From Albirhodobacter sp048262715 (GTDB taxonomy: Bacteria; Pseudomonadota; Alphaproteobacteria; Rhodobacterales; Rhodobacteraceae), in the NCBI GenBank assembly GCA_048262715.1, contig JBLXEV010000002.1, positions 186,001 through 250,000 on the forward strand: a stretch of 64,000 nt of DNA. Reading direction: 5' to 3'. The number at the start of each line of letters is the position of its first letter. Within the stretch, counting starts at the first letter, position 1. A program made the translations under genes and the position numbers. The notes under the pieces are model-generated. The model made no database searches. It had not been told where the DNA came from and saw only the letters and a program-made list of their open reading frames with translations. This document shows, piece after piece, positions 33,522-42,752 of the stretch.

Positions 33522-34085
33522 ATGTCGGACGACCTTGAAATTGATATTGATGACCTCGAACGCCGGATGGAAGGCGCGATGTCTGCGATTAAGAACGAAT
33601 TCGCCTCGCTGCGCACGGGCCGTGCATCTGCGTCGATGGTTGAGCCGGTGATGGTGGATGCTTACGGCTCGATGACGCCGATCAACCAAGTCGGGACGGT
33701 GAACGTGCCGGAGCCGCGGATGGTGACGGTCAACGTGTGGGATAAAGGGCTGGTCGGCAAGGTCGAGAAAGCGCTGCGCGAATCGGGCCTCGGGATCAAC
33801 CCGCAGACCAATGGCACGATCATCATGCTGCCGATCCCAGAGCTCAATGAGGAGCGCCGCCGCGAGCTGACCAAAGTCGCCGCGCAATATGCCGAACATG
33901 GCCGTGTTGCCGTGCGCAACGTGCGCCGCGACGGGATGGATAAGATCAAGAAGGCGAAAGCGGCGGGCATGTCGGAAGATGATGCCAAGCTGTGGGAATC
34001 CGAGGTCGAAGATCTGACCAAGAAACACATCGGCCTGATCGACAAGCAGTTGGAAGGCAAGCAAGCGGAGATCATGCAGGTCTAA
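33522..34085 (+). CDS. frr: Ribosome recycling factor
   Basis: 187-residue two-domain protein that splits ribosomes after termination. The N-terminal helix LERRMEGAMSAIKNEFASLR followed by TGRASASMVEPVMVDAYGS, the beta domain MTPINQVGTVNVPEPRMVTV and the C-terminal helices (RRDGMDKIKKAKAAGMSED, VEDLTKKHIGLIDKQLEGKQ) align with the whole family length. It lies 162 nt after pyrH and 15 nt before uppS. Confidence 0.97.
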   Translation: MSDDLEIDIDDLERRMEGAMSAIKNEFASLRTGRASASMVEPVMVDAYGSMTPINQVGTVNVPEPRMVTVNVWDKGLVGKVEKALRESGLGINPQTNGTIIMLPIPELNEERRRELTKVAAQYAEHGRVAVRNVRRDGMDKIKKAKAAGMSEDDAKLWESEVEDLTKKHIGLIDKQLEGKQAEIMQV

Positions 34086-34100
34086 CGATCTGCGCTTATC

Positions 34101-34901
34101 ATGGCCCTTTTTGGTACATCCGTTCCGGCAAGCACCGCCGCTGCTCAGGACGATCCCGCCTTGGGATCAGCAGAGCAGCCGTCGGGCTGTGCGACCCATC
34201 ACGATTACGGCGTCAACCATGTCGCCTTCATCATGGATGGCAATGGCCGCTGGGCGGTGGAGCGTGGCTGGCCGCGGCTGGTCGGCCATCGCAAAGGCGC
34301 GGAACGGGTGAAAAAACTCGTCCAAGCCTGCCCCGATATGGGGGTGAAATGGGTCACCGTCTATGCATTCTCGACCGAGAACTGGAAACGCTCGACCGAA
34401 GAAGTCATTGGTTTGATGCGGATTTTCGCGCGTTATATCGAGAAAGAGGCGGGCACTTTGTCGAAAGACGGGGTGCGGATGCGCTTTATCGGGGATCGCA
34501 GCAAGCTTGATGCCAAGCTGCGCAAACTGATGGATGGCATCGAGGAGCGCACGGCTCAGAATTCGCGGATCAACTTCACCGTGGCGATCAATTACGGCGG
34601 GCGGGATGAGATCACCCGCGCCGCCAAGGCGCTCGCGCTGAAGGTCGCGGCGGGGGAGATTGCCGCCGAGGCGATTGATGCCGAGGCGGTTGAGGCGCAT
34701 CTGGATACCGCGGGCCTGCCCGATCCCGATCTGGTAATCCGCACCTCGGGCGAGAGCCGCACGTCGAACTTCCTGCCGTGGCAAGCCGCCTATGCGGAAT
34801 ATGAATTTACCCCGACGCTCTGGCCTGATTTCACGCCCGAGAAGCTGGCCGAGATCCTCGATGGCTTCGGCGGGCGCGAGCGTCGATTTGGAGGTGTCTG
34901 A
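34101..34901 (+). CDS. uppS: Undecaprenyl diphosphate synthase (cis-prenyltransferase)
   Basis: 266-residue enzyme that makes the C55 carrier for peptidoglycan and LPS assembly. The hallmark HVAFIMDGNGRWAVERGWPR holds the catalytic Asp, and WVTVYAFSTENWKRS and LVIRTSGESRTSNFLPWQAA are the other substrate-binding motifs. The 30 residues before the conserved core (ALFGTSVPASTAAAQDDPAL) have no counterpart in E. coli UppS, and the ATG lacks a strong ribosome-binding site; a shorter product is possible, but no other ATG is in frame. Its stop overlaps the cdsA start. Confidence 0.95.
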   Translation: MALFGTSVPASTAAAQDDPALGSAEQPSGCATHHDYGVNHVAFIMDGNGRWAVERGWPRLVGHRKGAERVKKLVQACPDMGVKWVTVYAFSTENWKRSTEEVIGLMRIFARYIEKEAGTLSKDGVRMRFIGDRSKLDAKLRKLMDGIEERTAQNSRINFTVAINYGGRDEITRAAKALALKVAAGEIAAEAIDAEAVEAHLDTAGLPDPDLVIRTSGESRTSNFLPWQAAYAEYEFTPTLWPDFTPEKLAEILDGFGGRERRFGGV

Positions 34902-35683
34902 TGGCGCGTGACTGGTCCGATCTGCGCGCGCGCAGCCTGTCTGCTGTAGCGATGATCGCGATTGGTTTCGGCGCGATCTACGCGGGCGGGGCAGCGATTA
35001 AAGCGCTCGCGGTTGTGGTCAGCGGCTTGATGATCTGGGAGCTGGCACGGCTCTGCGGCGTGGCAGAGATCCGCGCGCGGATCATGGGAGCGGTGGCGGC
35101 GGTTGCCGCGGTGGCGATGGTCTTCGTGATGCTGCCACCGACCTTGCTGGCGATTTTCGTGCCTGCGGCGCTGGGAATGGCGCTGGTCTCCAGCGGTGCA
35201 CGCGGGATTTTCGGCCTCTATTCGGTGATGGTGATGCTGACGGGCTTTGGCCTCGTGAGCTTGCGGATCAATGTCGGGATCGAAGCGGTGATCTGGCTTG
35301 TCGGCGTGGTGATCCTCTCCGATATCGGCGGCTATTTCGCAGGGCGGATGATCGGCGGACCGAAGTTCTGGCCAGCGATTTCCCCAAAGAAAACATGGTC
35401 CGGCACGGCGGCGGGCTGGATCTGCGCGGCGATCTGGGGCTTTGCCTTTGGCGGCTTTGGGCTGGCGCTGCTCTCCGTCGTGATCGCCTTCGCGGGGCAG
35501 TTGGGGGATATTCTTGAGAGCTGGCTGAAACGCCGCGCGGGGATCAAGGACAGCTCGAATTTGATCCCGGGCCATGGTGGCGTGCTGGATCGGTTCGATG
35601 CGCTGGTGGGCGCGATTGTGCTCTTGATGCTGCTGTCGATGATCTTCCCGCTGCCGCTTCCTCTGCCGACAGTGGCGGGCTAA
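34901..35683 (+). CDS. cdsA: Phosphatidate cytidylyltransferase
   Basis: 260-residue membrane enzyme making CDP-diacylglycerol, the precursor of membrane phospholipids. It has about eight hydrophobic segments and the signature ISPKKTWSGTAAGWICAAIW, then GQLGDILESWLKRRAGIKDS with SSNLIPGHGGVLDRFDALV at the active site. Its start overlaps uppS by one base (TGATG), so the two are coupled. Slightly shorter than E. coli CdsA (285), as in related bacteria. Confidence 0.96.
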   Translation: MARDWSDLRARSLSAVAMIAIGFGAIYAGGAAIKALAVVVSGLMIWELARLCGVAEIRARIMGAVAAVAAVAMVFVMLPPTLLAIFVPAALGMALVSSGARGIFGLYSVMVMLTGFGLVSLRINVGIEAVIWLVGVVILSDIGGYFAGRMIGGPKFWPAISPKKTWSGTAAGWICAAIWGFAFGGFGLALLSVVIAFAGQLGDILESWLKRRAGIKDSSNLIPGHGGVLDRFDALVGAIVLLMLLSMIFPLPLPLPTVAG

Positions 35684-35685
35684 CC

Positions 35686-36846
35686 ATGCGTAAAATATCG
35701 GTTTTCGGCGCCACCGGCTCGATCGGGGAAAGCACCTTTGATCTGATCGCGCGGCGTCCTGAGGAGTTCGACGTGGTCGCACTTTCCGGCGGGCGCAATG
35801 TTGCGCGGCTGGCGGAGCAGGCGATTGCGCTCAAGGCCGAAGTTGCTGTCACTGCCTTTGATGACTGCCTGCCCGATCTGCGCGCGGCGCTGGCGGGCAC
35901 GGGGGTTGAGGCGACGGCGGGGGCTGCGGCGCTCATTGAGGCGGCGGATCGCGACGCCGATTGGGTGATGAGCGCGATCATCGGCGCGGCGGGCCTGGCA
36001 CCTGGGTTCCACGCGCTCTCCAAAGGCAAGACTTTGGCGCTGGCGAATAAGGAAAGCCTCGTGACGGCGGGGCCGTTGCTGATGGCCGAGGCGCGGGCAC
36101 ATGGCGCGACGATCTTGCCCGTCGATTCCGAGCATTCGGCCGTGTTCCAAGCGCTTGTGGGTGAGGAAATGGCCGCCGTTGAGCGGATCATCATTACCGC
36201 CTCGGGCGGCGCGCTGCGCGATTGGCCGCTGGAGCGTCTGGCGGGCGCAAGCGTGGCCGAGGCCTCCACCCATCCGAATTGGGATATGGGGCAAAGGATC
36301 ACGATCGACAGTGCTTCCATGTTTAACAAAGCAATGGAAGTTATTGAGACAAAAGAGTTCTTCGGTATCTCGCCTGACATGATCGAAGTGCTGGTGCATC
36401 CCGAAAGCATGGTCCATGCGCTTGTTGGCTTCAACGACGGGGCCTTGATGGCGCATCTGGGTGCGCCCGATATGCGCCACGCGATTGGCTATGCGCTGAA
36501 CTGGCCCGCGCGGCGCGCATTGCCTGTCGCGCGGTTGGATCTGGCGGCTTTGGGGCGGCTGACCTTCAGCGCGCCCGACGAGATCCGCTTCCCCGCGCTG
36601 CGCATCGCGCGCGAGGTGATGGCTCTGGGCGGCACGGCGGGGGCGGCGTTCAATGCCGCCAAAGAGGCCGCGCTGGATCGGTTCATTGGCCGTGAGATCG
36701 GCTTTATGGAGATGGCGCGGCTGGTGGAGGATGTGCTCACCGAGATGTCAACGCGGCAGGGGCTTGGAAATATCGCGCTGAACCTTGATAACGTGATGCA
36801 GACAGACCGCGAGGCGCGTGCCTTGGCAGCGCTTTGGGCGCGCTGA
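35686..36846 (+). CDS. dxr: 1-deoxy-D-xylulose 5-phosphate reductoisomerase
   Basis: 386-residue enzyme that converts DXP to MEP with NADPH in isoprenoid synthesis. It shows the NADPH loop ISVFGATGSIGESTFDLIAR, LALANKESLVTAGPLLM, the metal-binding LPVDSEHSAVFQAL and the catalytic-loop TASGGALRDWPLERLA, then MGQRITIDSASMFNKAMEVI. Length is normal. It lies 2 nt after cdsA and feeds precursors to UppS, encoded two genes upstream. Confidence 0.97.
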   Translation: MRKISVFGATGSIGESTFDLIARRPEEFDVVALSGGRNVARLAEQAIALKAEVAVTAFDDCLPDLRAALAGTGVEATAGAAALIEAADRDADWVMSAIIGAAGLAPGFHALSKGKTLALANKESLVTAGPLLMAEARAHGATILPVDSEHSAVFQALVGEEMAAVERIIITASGGALRDWPLERLAGASVAEASTHPNWDMGQRITIDSASMFNKAMEVIETKEFFGISPDMIEVLVHPESMVHALVGFNDGALMAHLGAPDMRHAIGYALNWPARRALPVARLDLAALGRLTFSAPDEIRFPALRIAREVMALGGTAGAAFNAAKEAALDRFIGREIGFMEMARLVEDVLTEMSTRQGLGNIALNLDNVMQTDREARALAALWAR

Positions 36847-36897
36847 GACGGATCTCTTTTTGCCGCAGGGCAGGCGTGACAAAATGACCATAAGGAT

Positions 36898-38256
36898 ATG
36901 GATTTGAACGAGTTTCTCCCCGATTTCGGCAATCTTCTCTACACTGTTGGCGCCTTTGTCGTGGCGCTGTCGATCATCGTCGCGGTGCATGAATACGGCC
37001 ATTACATCGTGGGCCGCTGGTCGGGGATCAAGGCGGATGTGTTCTCGCTCGGCTTTGGGCCACGGTTGTTTTCCAAGGTCGATAAACATGGCACGCGCTG
37101 GCAGCTCTCGCTGATCCCGTTGGGCGGCTATGTGAAGTTTAAAGGCGATGCGAATGCGGCCTCTGCGGGCGCAGACGAGAGCCAAATGGCCGAGCTGACC
37201 GAAGGCGAAAAACGCGAGACGATGCACGGCGCGCCGCTCTGGGCGCGGGCGGCGACGGTCGCGGCGGGGCCGGTGTTCAACTTCATCCTCTCCACGGCCT
37301 TGTTCGCAGGGGTGATGCTGTTTGTCGGCACCGCCACCGATGCGCCGGTGGTGGGCAAGATCGAGGCCGTGCCTTCCGGCGCGGTGGAGCTGCGCGCGGG
37401 CGATGAGATCCTCTCTGCGGGCGGCGTCGCGACACCGGATTGGGATGGGTTGCGCTTGGCGATTGAGGCGCTGCCCGATCGCGGCGTGGTCGATATGGTG
37501 GTGCGCCGAGATGGCAAAGAGATCGCAGTCAAAGGCCCGCATCTGTTCCCCGCGCGGTTTGCGGGCGTGGCCCCGTCTTCGGCGGTGGTCGATGCGGGGC
37601 TGAAAATCGGGGATGTGGTGATCCGCGCGGATGCGGAGACAATTTACAGCTTCACCCAGTTGCAAACCGCGGTGAAGGCCTCTGAAGGCGCGCCGATTGC
37701 GCTGAAAGTCTGGCGTCCGGCGGCAGGCAATACCGCGGCCTCGGAATTCGATGTGACGCTGCAACCCAAGCGCACCGATCTGCCAAAGGCAGAGGGCGGA
37801 TTTGAGACGCGCTGGCTCATCGGCGCGACGGGCGGCTTCGTGTTCGAGCCTGCAACGCGGCCGACAACGGTTTGGGAAGCGGTGAGCAAAGGCGTGGGGC
37901 AGGTCGGCGCAATCATCACCGGTTCGGTGACACAGCTTCGCGCGATGATTGTGGGCGAGATTGATAGCTGCAACCTGCGCGGCGCGATCGGCATTGCGGA
38001 AAGCTCCGCCGTGGCGGCCTCCTCGGGCTTCGAGAATTTCATCTGGTTCATCGCAGCGCTGTCCACGGCGGTGGGGTTCTTGAACCTGCTGCCGATTCCG
38101 GTGCTCGATGGTGGGCATTTGATCTTCCACGCCTATGAGGCGATTGTCGGCAAACCGCCCTCGGATCGCATCTATGGTTTGATGATGGGGATCGGGCTGG
38201 TGCTGATCCTGTCGCTGATGCTGTTCGGCCTGTCGAACGATATTTTCTGCCCTTGA
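36898..38256 (+). CDS. rseP: Site-2 intramembrane metalloprotease RseP
   Basis: 452-residue membrane protease that cleaves anti-sigma factors and remnant signal peptides. Helix 1 has the zinc motif HEYGHYIVGRWSGIK, two PDZ-like stretches lie in the middle (near residues 145-210 and 230-280), and the C-terminal GFLNLLPIPVLDGGHLIFHA holds the third ligand in LDG. It is the last gene before a terminator. The start at 36898 has AAGGA very close upstream; a TTG two codons later would give better spacing and the same mature protein. Confidence 0.95.
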   Translation: MDLNEFLPDFGNLLYTVGAFVVALSIIVAVHEYGHYIVGRWSGIKADVFSLGFGPRLFSKVDKHGTRWQLSLIPLGGYVKFKGDANAASAGADESQMAELTEGEKRETMHGAPLWARAATVAAGPVFNFILSTALFAGVMLFVGTATDAPVVGKIEAVPSGAVELRAGDEILSAGGVATPDWDGLRLAIEALPDRGVVDMVVRRDGKEIAVKGPHLFPARFAGVAPSSAVVDAGLKIGDVVIRADAETIYSFTQLQTAVKASEGAPIALKVWRPAAGNTAASEFDVTLQPKRTDLPKAEGGFETRWLIGATGGFVFEPATRPTTVWEAVSKGVGQVGAIITGSVTQLRAMIVGEIDSCNLRGAIGIAESSAVAASSGFENFIWFIAALSTAVGFLNLLPIPVLDGGHLIFHAYEAIVGKPPSDRIYGLMMGIGLVLILSLMLFGLSNDIFCP

Positions 38257-38284
38257 TCGGCCAGACCTACCAATGAGAGACGCG

Positions 38285-38313
38285 CGGGGCTGCCGAAGGG
38301 CGGCCCCGTTTTT
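38285..38313 (+). terminator. Intrinsic terminator after rseP
   Basis: CGGGGCTGCC-GAAG-GGCGGCCCCG (one wobble pair) followed by TTTTT. It closes the pyrH-rseP series and separates it from the bamA unit. Confidence 0.9.
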
Positions 38314-38398
38314 ATGACGGGCCACCGCAGCCATCCGCGCCATAATTGTGCCCAGATCCCTTGCTAGAACGGGCACGGATCTAGGTGGAGTTGCGGCT

Positions 38399-38569
38399 AT
38401 GGAGCTGATTTCTGAAGGCTATCGTGGGATGTCGTTGATGCTGCATGTGGCGGCAGATCGGTTCATGCTGCCGATCGCGCTTGTGGTCTCGCTTGTGGGC
38501 GCGGCGATGATCGGAGCGGAGCTTTTCGACCTGTGGCGACCGTTGCAGCAAAATAGCTACCAACTCTGA
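38399..38569 (+). CDS. 56-residue single-helix membrane protein
   Basis: Short protein starting MELISEGYRGMSLMLHVAAD, with one hydrophobic segment (MLPIALVVSLVGAAMIGAEL) and a polar end FDLWRPLQQNSYQL. GTGGAG lies 9 nt before the ATG, and codon third positions are as in the neighbours. It stands between the rseP terminator and bamA, in an otherwise envelope-related region. I recognise no family; it may be a small envelope protein. Confidence 0.6.
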   Translation: MELISEGYRGMSLMLHVAADRFMLPIALVVSLVGAAMIGAELFDLWRPLQQNSYQL

Positions 38570-38772
38570 GCGCACGGAGGCGAGATCCGGCCTCGAATGG
38601 GTGAGAACAAGTATCCCGCCGCGTTTTTTACACAACATATGCCAATAAAACGGAGCGTGCGGCGGCTTTTTGCCCCTCACGCTTTTGACATCTAATCGCT
38701 TTGCTTGTAGTCACAATTCAAACCCAAAAACGCGGGAACGCGCTGGGGATGACATCGGCTCGGGAGCGGAAC

Positions 38773-41172
38773 ATGACGGTCTTTGCAAAACGCGATAACG
38801 GCAAAGGGGCACGTGCTTCTCGCATGGTTCAGAGCGGTGCTATTTTCGCCCTTGCGGCAACAACTTATCTTGTCTCGCCACAGATCGCGCAAGCCCAGAG
38901 CTATCGCTTTGATCAGGTCGCCATCGAGGGCAACCAGCGGATCGAGCCGCGCACCATCCTGACCTACGCCGGAATCGGACGGGGCGAGGCTGTCACGGCG
39001 GGCGAGTTGAACGACGCCTATCAGCGCCTGCAAGGATCGGGTCTTTTCGAGAAGGTCGAGCTGAAACCGCAGGGGGGCAAGCTTGTCATCGCGGTGCAGG
39101 AATTCCCGACCGTGAACGTTGTCGCCTTCGAGGGCAATGACCGGATCAAGGATGAAATCCTTCAAGGGTTGATCAAAACGCAATCGCGCAAGATCTATTC
39201 GCCTGCGGCGGTTGAGGCCGATGCAGCGCTGATCACGAAGGGCTATTCGGATATTGGCCGGATGGCCGCGACCGTGACGCCGAAAGTCATCCGCCGCGAG
39301 GGCAACCGCGTCGATGTGGCATTCGAGATCACCGAGGGCAAAGTCACCGAGATCGAGCGTCTGTCGTTCACGGGCAACCGCGCCTATTCGGATCGCCGCC
39401 TGCGCAATGTGCTCAACACCAAACAGGCTGGGTTCTTCCGTGCGCTCGTTCAGCGCGATACGCTGGTGCCCGAGCGGCTGGAGTATGACACCCAGTTGCT
39501 CACAGATTTCTACCGCTCGCGCGGCTATGTCGATGTGAAGGTCAAGGGGATCTCCTCCGACTATACCCGTGAGCGCGATGCGTTCTTCGTCACCTTCAAT
39601 ATTGAAGAGGGGCAGAGCTTCAAATTTGGTGATGTCTCTGTGATCTCGGAAGTTGAGGGCGTCGATCCTGCGGAATATGAAAAGCAGATTAAAATCCGCT
39701 CCGGCGTGACCTATTCGCCCACCGCGGTGGATAATGTGATCACGCGGATGGAGGGCGTGGCCCTCAAGCAAGGGTTGAACTTCATCGCCGTCGAGCCCCG
39801 CGTCGTGCGCAATGAGCGCGATCTGACGCTGGATGTGCAATTCGTTCTGACACGCGGGCCGAAGGTCTTTGTCGAGCGCATTGATATCGAGGGCAACACG
39901 ACAACGCTGGACCGCGTGATCCGGCGCCAGTTCAAAACCGTCGAGGGCGATCCGTTCAACCCGCGCGAAATCCGCAATGCGGCGGAGCGGGTGCGCGCCT
40001 TGGGCTATTTCGCGAATGCGGATGTGCAGACGAAACGCGGCAATAACCCCGATCAGGTCGTGGTCGATGTGAATGTCGAAGAACAGCCCACGGGCTCGTT
40101 CGGGATCGGCGCAAGCTATGGCGCGGATCAGGGCGTCGGGGTGAACCTGTCGCTGGCCGAGGATAACTTCCTCGGGCGCGGACAGCGGATGGCGGTATCG
40201 ATCGCGACTGCGGGGGATGAGCAGAACAACTCGATCACCTTTGTGGAACCGTATCTCTTCGGGCGCGATCTGCAATTCGGGATCACGCTGCAAAACTCGA
40301 AAACCGATAACTCCAACGCGTATTACCAGACGCGCGTCACCTCGATCTCGCCCTCGCTGACCTTCCCGATCTCCGAGCAAGGCCGGCTTTCGCTGCGCTA
40401 CACGCTCAAGAGCGATAAGATGTTCAATGTCGGGACGGATGACAATGGCGTTGATCCGACGGACGAGCCGGAAGATAGCGATGGGATCTACACCGGTTCG
40501 TCACCCATTCTTGAGCGGGACGAGGCCGTCGGCTCGCAGCTCACCTCCGGCGTTGGCTACACCTATTCGTACGATACCCGCGTCAATGCGCTTGATCCCA
40601 ATACCAACTTCAAATTCAGCTTCGGCCAGGATTTCAATGGCTTGGGCGGCGATATTGAGTCGATCGTGACGAAAGCTGAAGTGATCGGCCAGACCAAGGT
40701 GATGCAGGAAGAGGTGACGCTGACCGGCCAGTTGCAAGGTGGTGCGGTGACGATGCTCAACGATGGCCGTTCGCGCCTGTTGGATCGGTTCTCGGGCAAT
40801 GGCCTGATCCGTGGCTTTGAGGCCTGGGGCTATGGCCCGCGCGACTTGGGCGCGACCGTGCAAGATGGTCTGGGCGGGAATTACTTCATCTCCGCCAAAA
40901 TGGATGCGCAATTCCCGATTGGTCTGCCGGAAGAATACGGTGTCACTGGCGGTCTGTTCATGGATATCGGCTCGGTCTGGGGCCTGGATGACACGGCAGG
41001 TGTCGGCGGCGCAGAGGTCGACGATAGCCTGATCTGGCGCTCCTCGGTCGGCTTCTCGATCTACTGGACAACCCCTGTCGGCCCGCTGCGGCTGAACTTC
41101 TCGAAGGCGTTGATGAAGGAAGATTACGACAAAGAGCGTAACTTCGATCTGACCGTCTCGACAAAGTTCTAA
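38773..41172 (+). CDS. bamA: Outer-membrane protein assembly factor BamA
   Basis: 799-residue outer-membrane insertase. A long signal peptide (SGAIFALAATTYLVSPQIAQ, cut after AQA) is followed by five POTRA domains, with typical VAIEGNQRIEPRTILTYAG, LVIAVQEFPTVNVVAFEGND and ERIDIEGNTTTLDRVIRRQF, and a 16-strand barrel. The barrel has GRGQRMAVSIATAGDEQNNS, a conserved GLIRGFEAWGYGPRD (the VRGF/Y loop 6 motif as IRGF) and the terminal aromatic ...LTVSTKF. The ATG at 38773 was chosen for its GGGAG at 6 nt; one at 38749 is possible. Confidence 0.96.
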   Translation: MTVFAKRDNGKGARASRMVQSGAIFALAATTYLVSPQIAQAQSYRFDQVAIEGNQRIEPRTILTYAGIGRGEAVTAGELNDAYQRLQGSGLFEKVELKPQGGKLVIAVQEFPTVNVVAFEGNDRIKDEILQGLIKTQSRKIYSPAAVEADAALITKGYSDIGRMAATVTPKVIRREGNRVDVAFEITEGKVTEIERLSFTGNRAYSDRRLRNVLNTKQAGFFRALVQRDTLVPERLEYDTQLLTDFYRSRGYVDVKVKGISSDYTRERDAFFVTFNIEEGQSFKFGDVSVISEVEGVDPAEYEKQIKIRSGVTYSPTAVDNVITRMEGVALKQGLNFIAVEPRVVRNERDLTLDVQFVLTRGPKVFVERIDIEGNTTTLDRVIRRQFKTVEGDPFNPREIRNAAERVRALGYFANADVQTKRGNNPDQVVVDVNVEEQPTGSFGIGASYGADQGVGVNLSLAEDNFLGRGQRMAVSIATAGDEQNNSITFVEPYLFGRDLQFGITLQNSKTDNSNAYYQTRVTSISPSLTFPISEQGRLSLRYTLKSDKMFNVGTDDNGVDPTDEPEDSDGIYTGSSPILERDEAVGSQLTSGVGYTYSYDTRVNALDPNTNFKFSFGQDFNGLGGDIESIVTKAEVIGQTKVMQEEVTLTGQLQGGAVTMLNDGRSRLLDRFSGNGLIRGFEAWGYGPRDLGATVQDGLGGNYFISAKMDAQFPIGLPEEYGVTGGLFMDIGSVWGLDDTAGVGGAEVDDSLIWRSSVGFSIYWTTPVGPLRLNFSKALMKEDYDKERNFDLTVSTKF

Positions 41173-41224
41173 TCGGGTGGCGCGGCGCGCAGGAGCAGCG
41201 GATTTTCAATGGCAAGGCGGCGTT

Positions 41225-42013
41225 ATGCGCGGCCTTGCGCTTGCTCTCCCTGTGGCGATATCTGCGTTGATCTGTCCTGTCTTTGCGCAAGCGCAATCAA
41301 CGGGGCAATCGCCAACGCGGCAGGTCATCGAAGTCCCCAGCCCGATACTGACCCTCGATTGGGAGGAACTTTATACGCAGTCGGCTTGGGGGAGGCGGGT
41401 GTCCGCTGAGCTTGAGGTCGCCTCAAGCGCGCTGAACCGCGAGAATTCGCGGATCGCCGATGGTTTGGTGGAAGAAGAGCGCAGCCTGACAGAGCGCAGG
41501 GCGAAAATGGCCCCCGAGGCATTTCGAACCGAAGCTGATGCGTTTGATCAACGCGTCATTGGGATCCGCCGCGCGCAAGAAACCAAAGCCCGCAGCCTAA
41601 CTGCGCAGGCGGACTCCGAGCGAAGCCGCTTTATCACCGCTGCGATTGAGCTGTTGGACGGGATGATCGAGGCGCGCGGGGCGGTTGTGGTGATTGACCG
41701 CCGCGCGATCATTCGTGGCGCAGGCGCGGTGGATGTGACGGAGGATATGGTGGCGCGGGCCGATGCCGCTTTGGGCGATGGTCAATCCACCTTGCCGGAA
41801 GCCAATACGCCTGCCGCCACGGCGGAGGATCTTCCCGCGCCCGCCACGCCCCCTGAGCCCGCGCAAGGAGTGGATCAAGTCGGCCCGAGCGAGACGCCGC
41901 AAAACGGCGTCTCCGGCACTGATGGGCAAGAGACTGGTGCCAGCCCGACTGAGGCCCCCGCGCCAATGGCGGAGCCAAAGCCGCGTGCGAAACCAACCTC
42001 ACCCGCACCGTAA
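41225..42013 (+). CDS. skp: Skp/OmpH-like periplasmic chaperone
   Basis: 262-residue exported protein directly after bamA. A signal peptide (MRGLALALPVAISALICPVF, then AQA) is followed by a coiled-coil, charged region (LNRENSRIADGLVEEERSLT, RRAQETKARSLTAQADSERS) as in Skp/OmpH, which holds unfolded outer-membrane proteins, and by VVVIDRRAIIRGAGAVDVTE, the C-terminal strand pair. The last 70 residues are rich in Pro, Ala and Glu and look disordered, an extension not in E. coli Skp. Confidence 0.88.
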   Translation: MRGLALALPVAISALICPVFAQAQSTGQSPTRQVIEVPSPILTLDWEELYTQSAWGRRVSAELEVASSALNRENSRIADGLVEEERSLTERRAKMAPEAFRTEADAFDQRVIGIRRAQETKARSLTAQADSERSRFITAAIELLDGMIEARGAVVVIDRRAIIRGAGAVDVTEDMVARADAALGDGQSTLPEANTPAATAEDLPAPATPPEPAQGVDQVGPSETPQNGVSGTDGQETGASPTEAPAPMAEPKPRAKPTSPAP

Positions 42014-42280
42014 TCAGGCAGAAATGCTGCCCAGTCACGGCGCAGTTTTTCGTCTTTTCAGCAGGTTTCTGCCCCGTGCGCGCAGCCCCATGCGCGCCAG
42101 CGCTCGCGCCTGTGCTTGCCAAGGGGGGCAGGCATTGTTAGCAAGGCGTTAGCGCTTTGATGGGCCGCCCTCATATCCGGCCCCGACGCCACAGGCATTC
42201 AAGCGCCGTGCGCCGATCAGAGCAACCTGCCGCAGGGCACAGATTTTTTCGCCCTCGGGCGTATGAGTGAAGGAACCGAG

Positions 42281-42751
42281 ATGTCCGAGAGACCGCAATC
42301 CGCGCCCCATACCGAAGCCGATCTGGCGCTGATCAAACAGATCATCCCGCATCGCTACCCGTTCTTGATGATCGACAAAGTGCGCGATGTGGTGCCCTAT
42401 GAGACGGCGGTCGGCATCAAGATGGTCACCAGCAACGAGCCGCATTTCGAGGGGCATTTCCCCTCCAAGCCGGTGATGCCGGGGGTGTTGATCATCGAGG
42501 CCATGGCGCAGACCTCGGCTGTGCTTGTGGGCATCTCGATGGATATTATCGGCAAGGATTTGCTGACCTATTTCATGGGCATCGATAAGACGAAATTCCG
42601 CCGGATGGTGGTTCCGGGCGATGCGCTGGAACTGCATGTCACGGCGAAACGCTCGGGCGGTAAGATCTGGAAATTCGAGGGCGTGGCGAAGGTCGGCGAC
42701 GAGATCGCTGCCTCGGCGGAATTCACCGCGATGATGGATCTGAAGGGCTGA
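42281..42751 (+). CDS. fabZ: 3-hydroxyacyl-ACP dehydratase FabZ
   Basis: 156-residue hot-dog enzyme of fatty acid synthesis. IIPHRYPFLMIDKVRDVVPY carries the catalytic His and PHFEGHFPSKPVMPGVLIIE, then AMAQTSAVL, the Glu and central helix. The ATG at 42281 has GAAGGAAC 4-10 nt upstream; one at 42263 is possible. In most alphaproteobacteria lpxD precedes fabZ, but here the skp-like gene comes directly before it. Confidence 0.97.
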   Translation: MSERPQSAPHTEADLALIKQIIPHRYPFLMIDKVRDVVPYETAVGIKMVTSNEPHFEGHFPSKPVMPGVLIIEAMAQTSAVLVGISMDIIGKDLLTYFMGIDKTKFRRMVVPGDALELHVTAKRSGGKIWKFEGVAKVGDEIAASAEFTAMMDLKG

Positions 42752-42752
42752 T

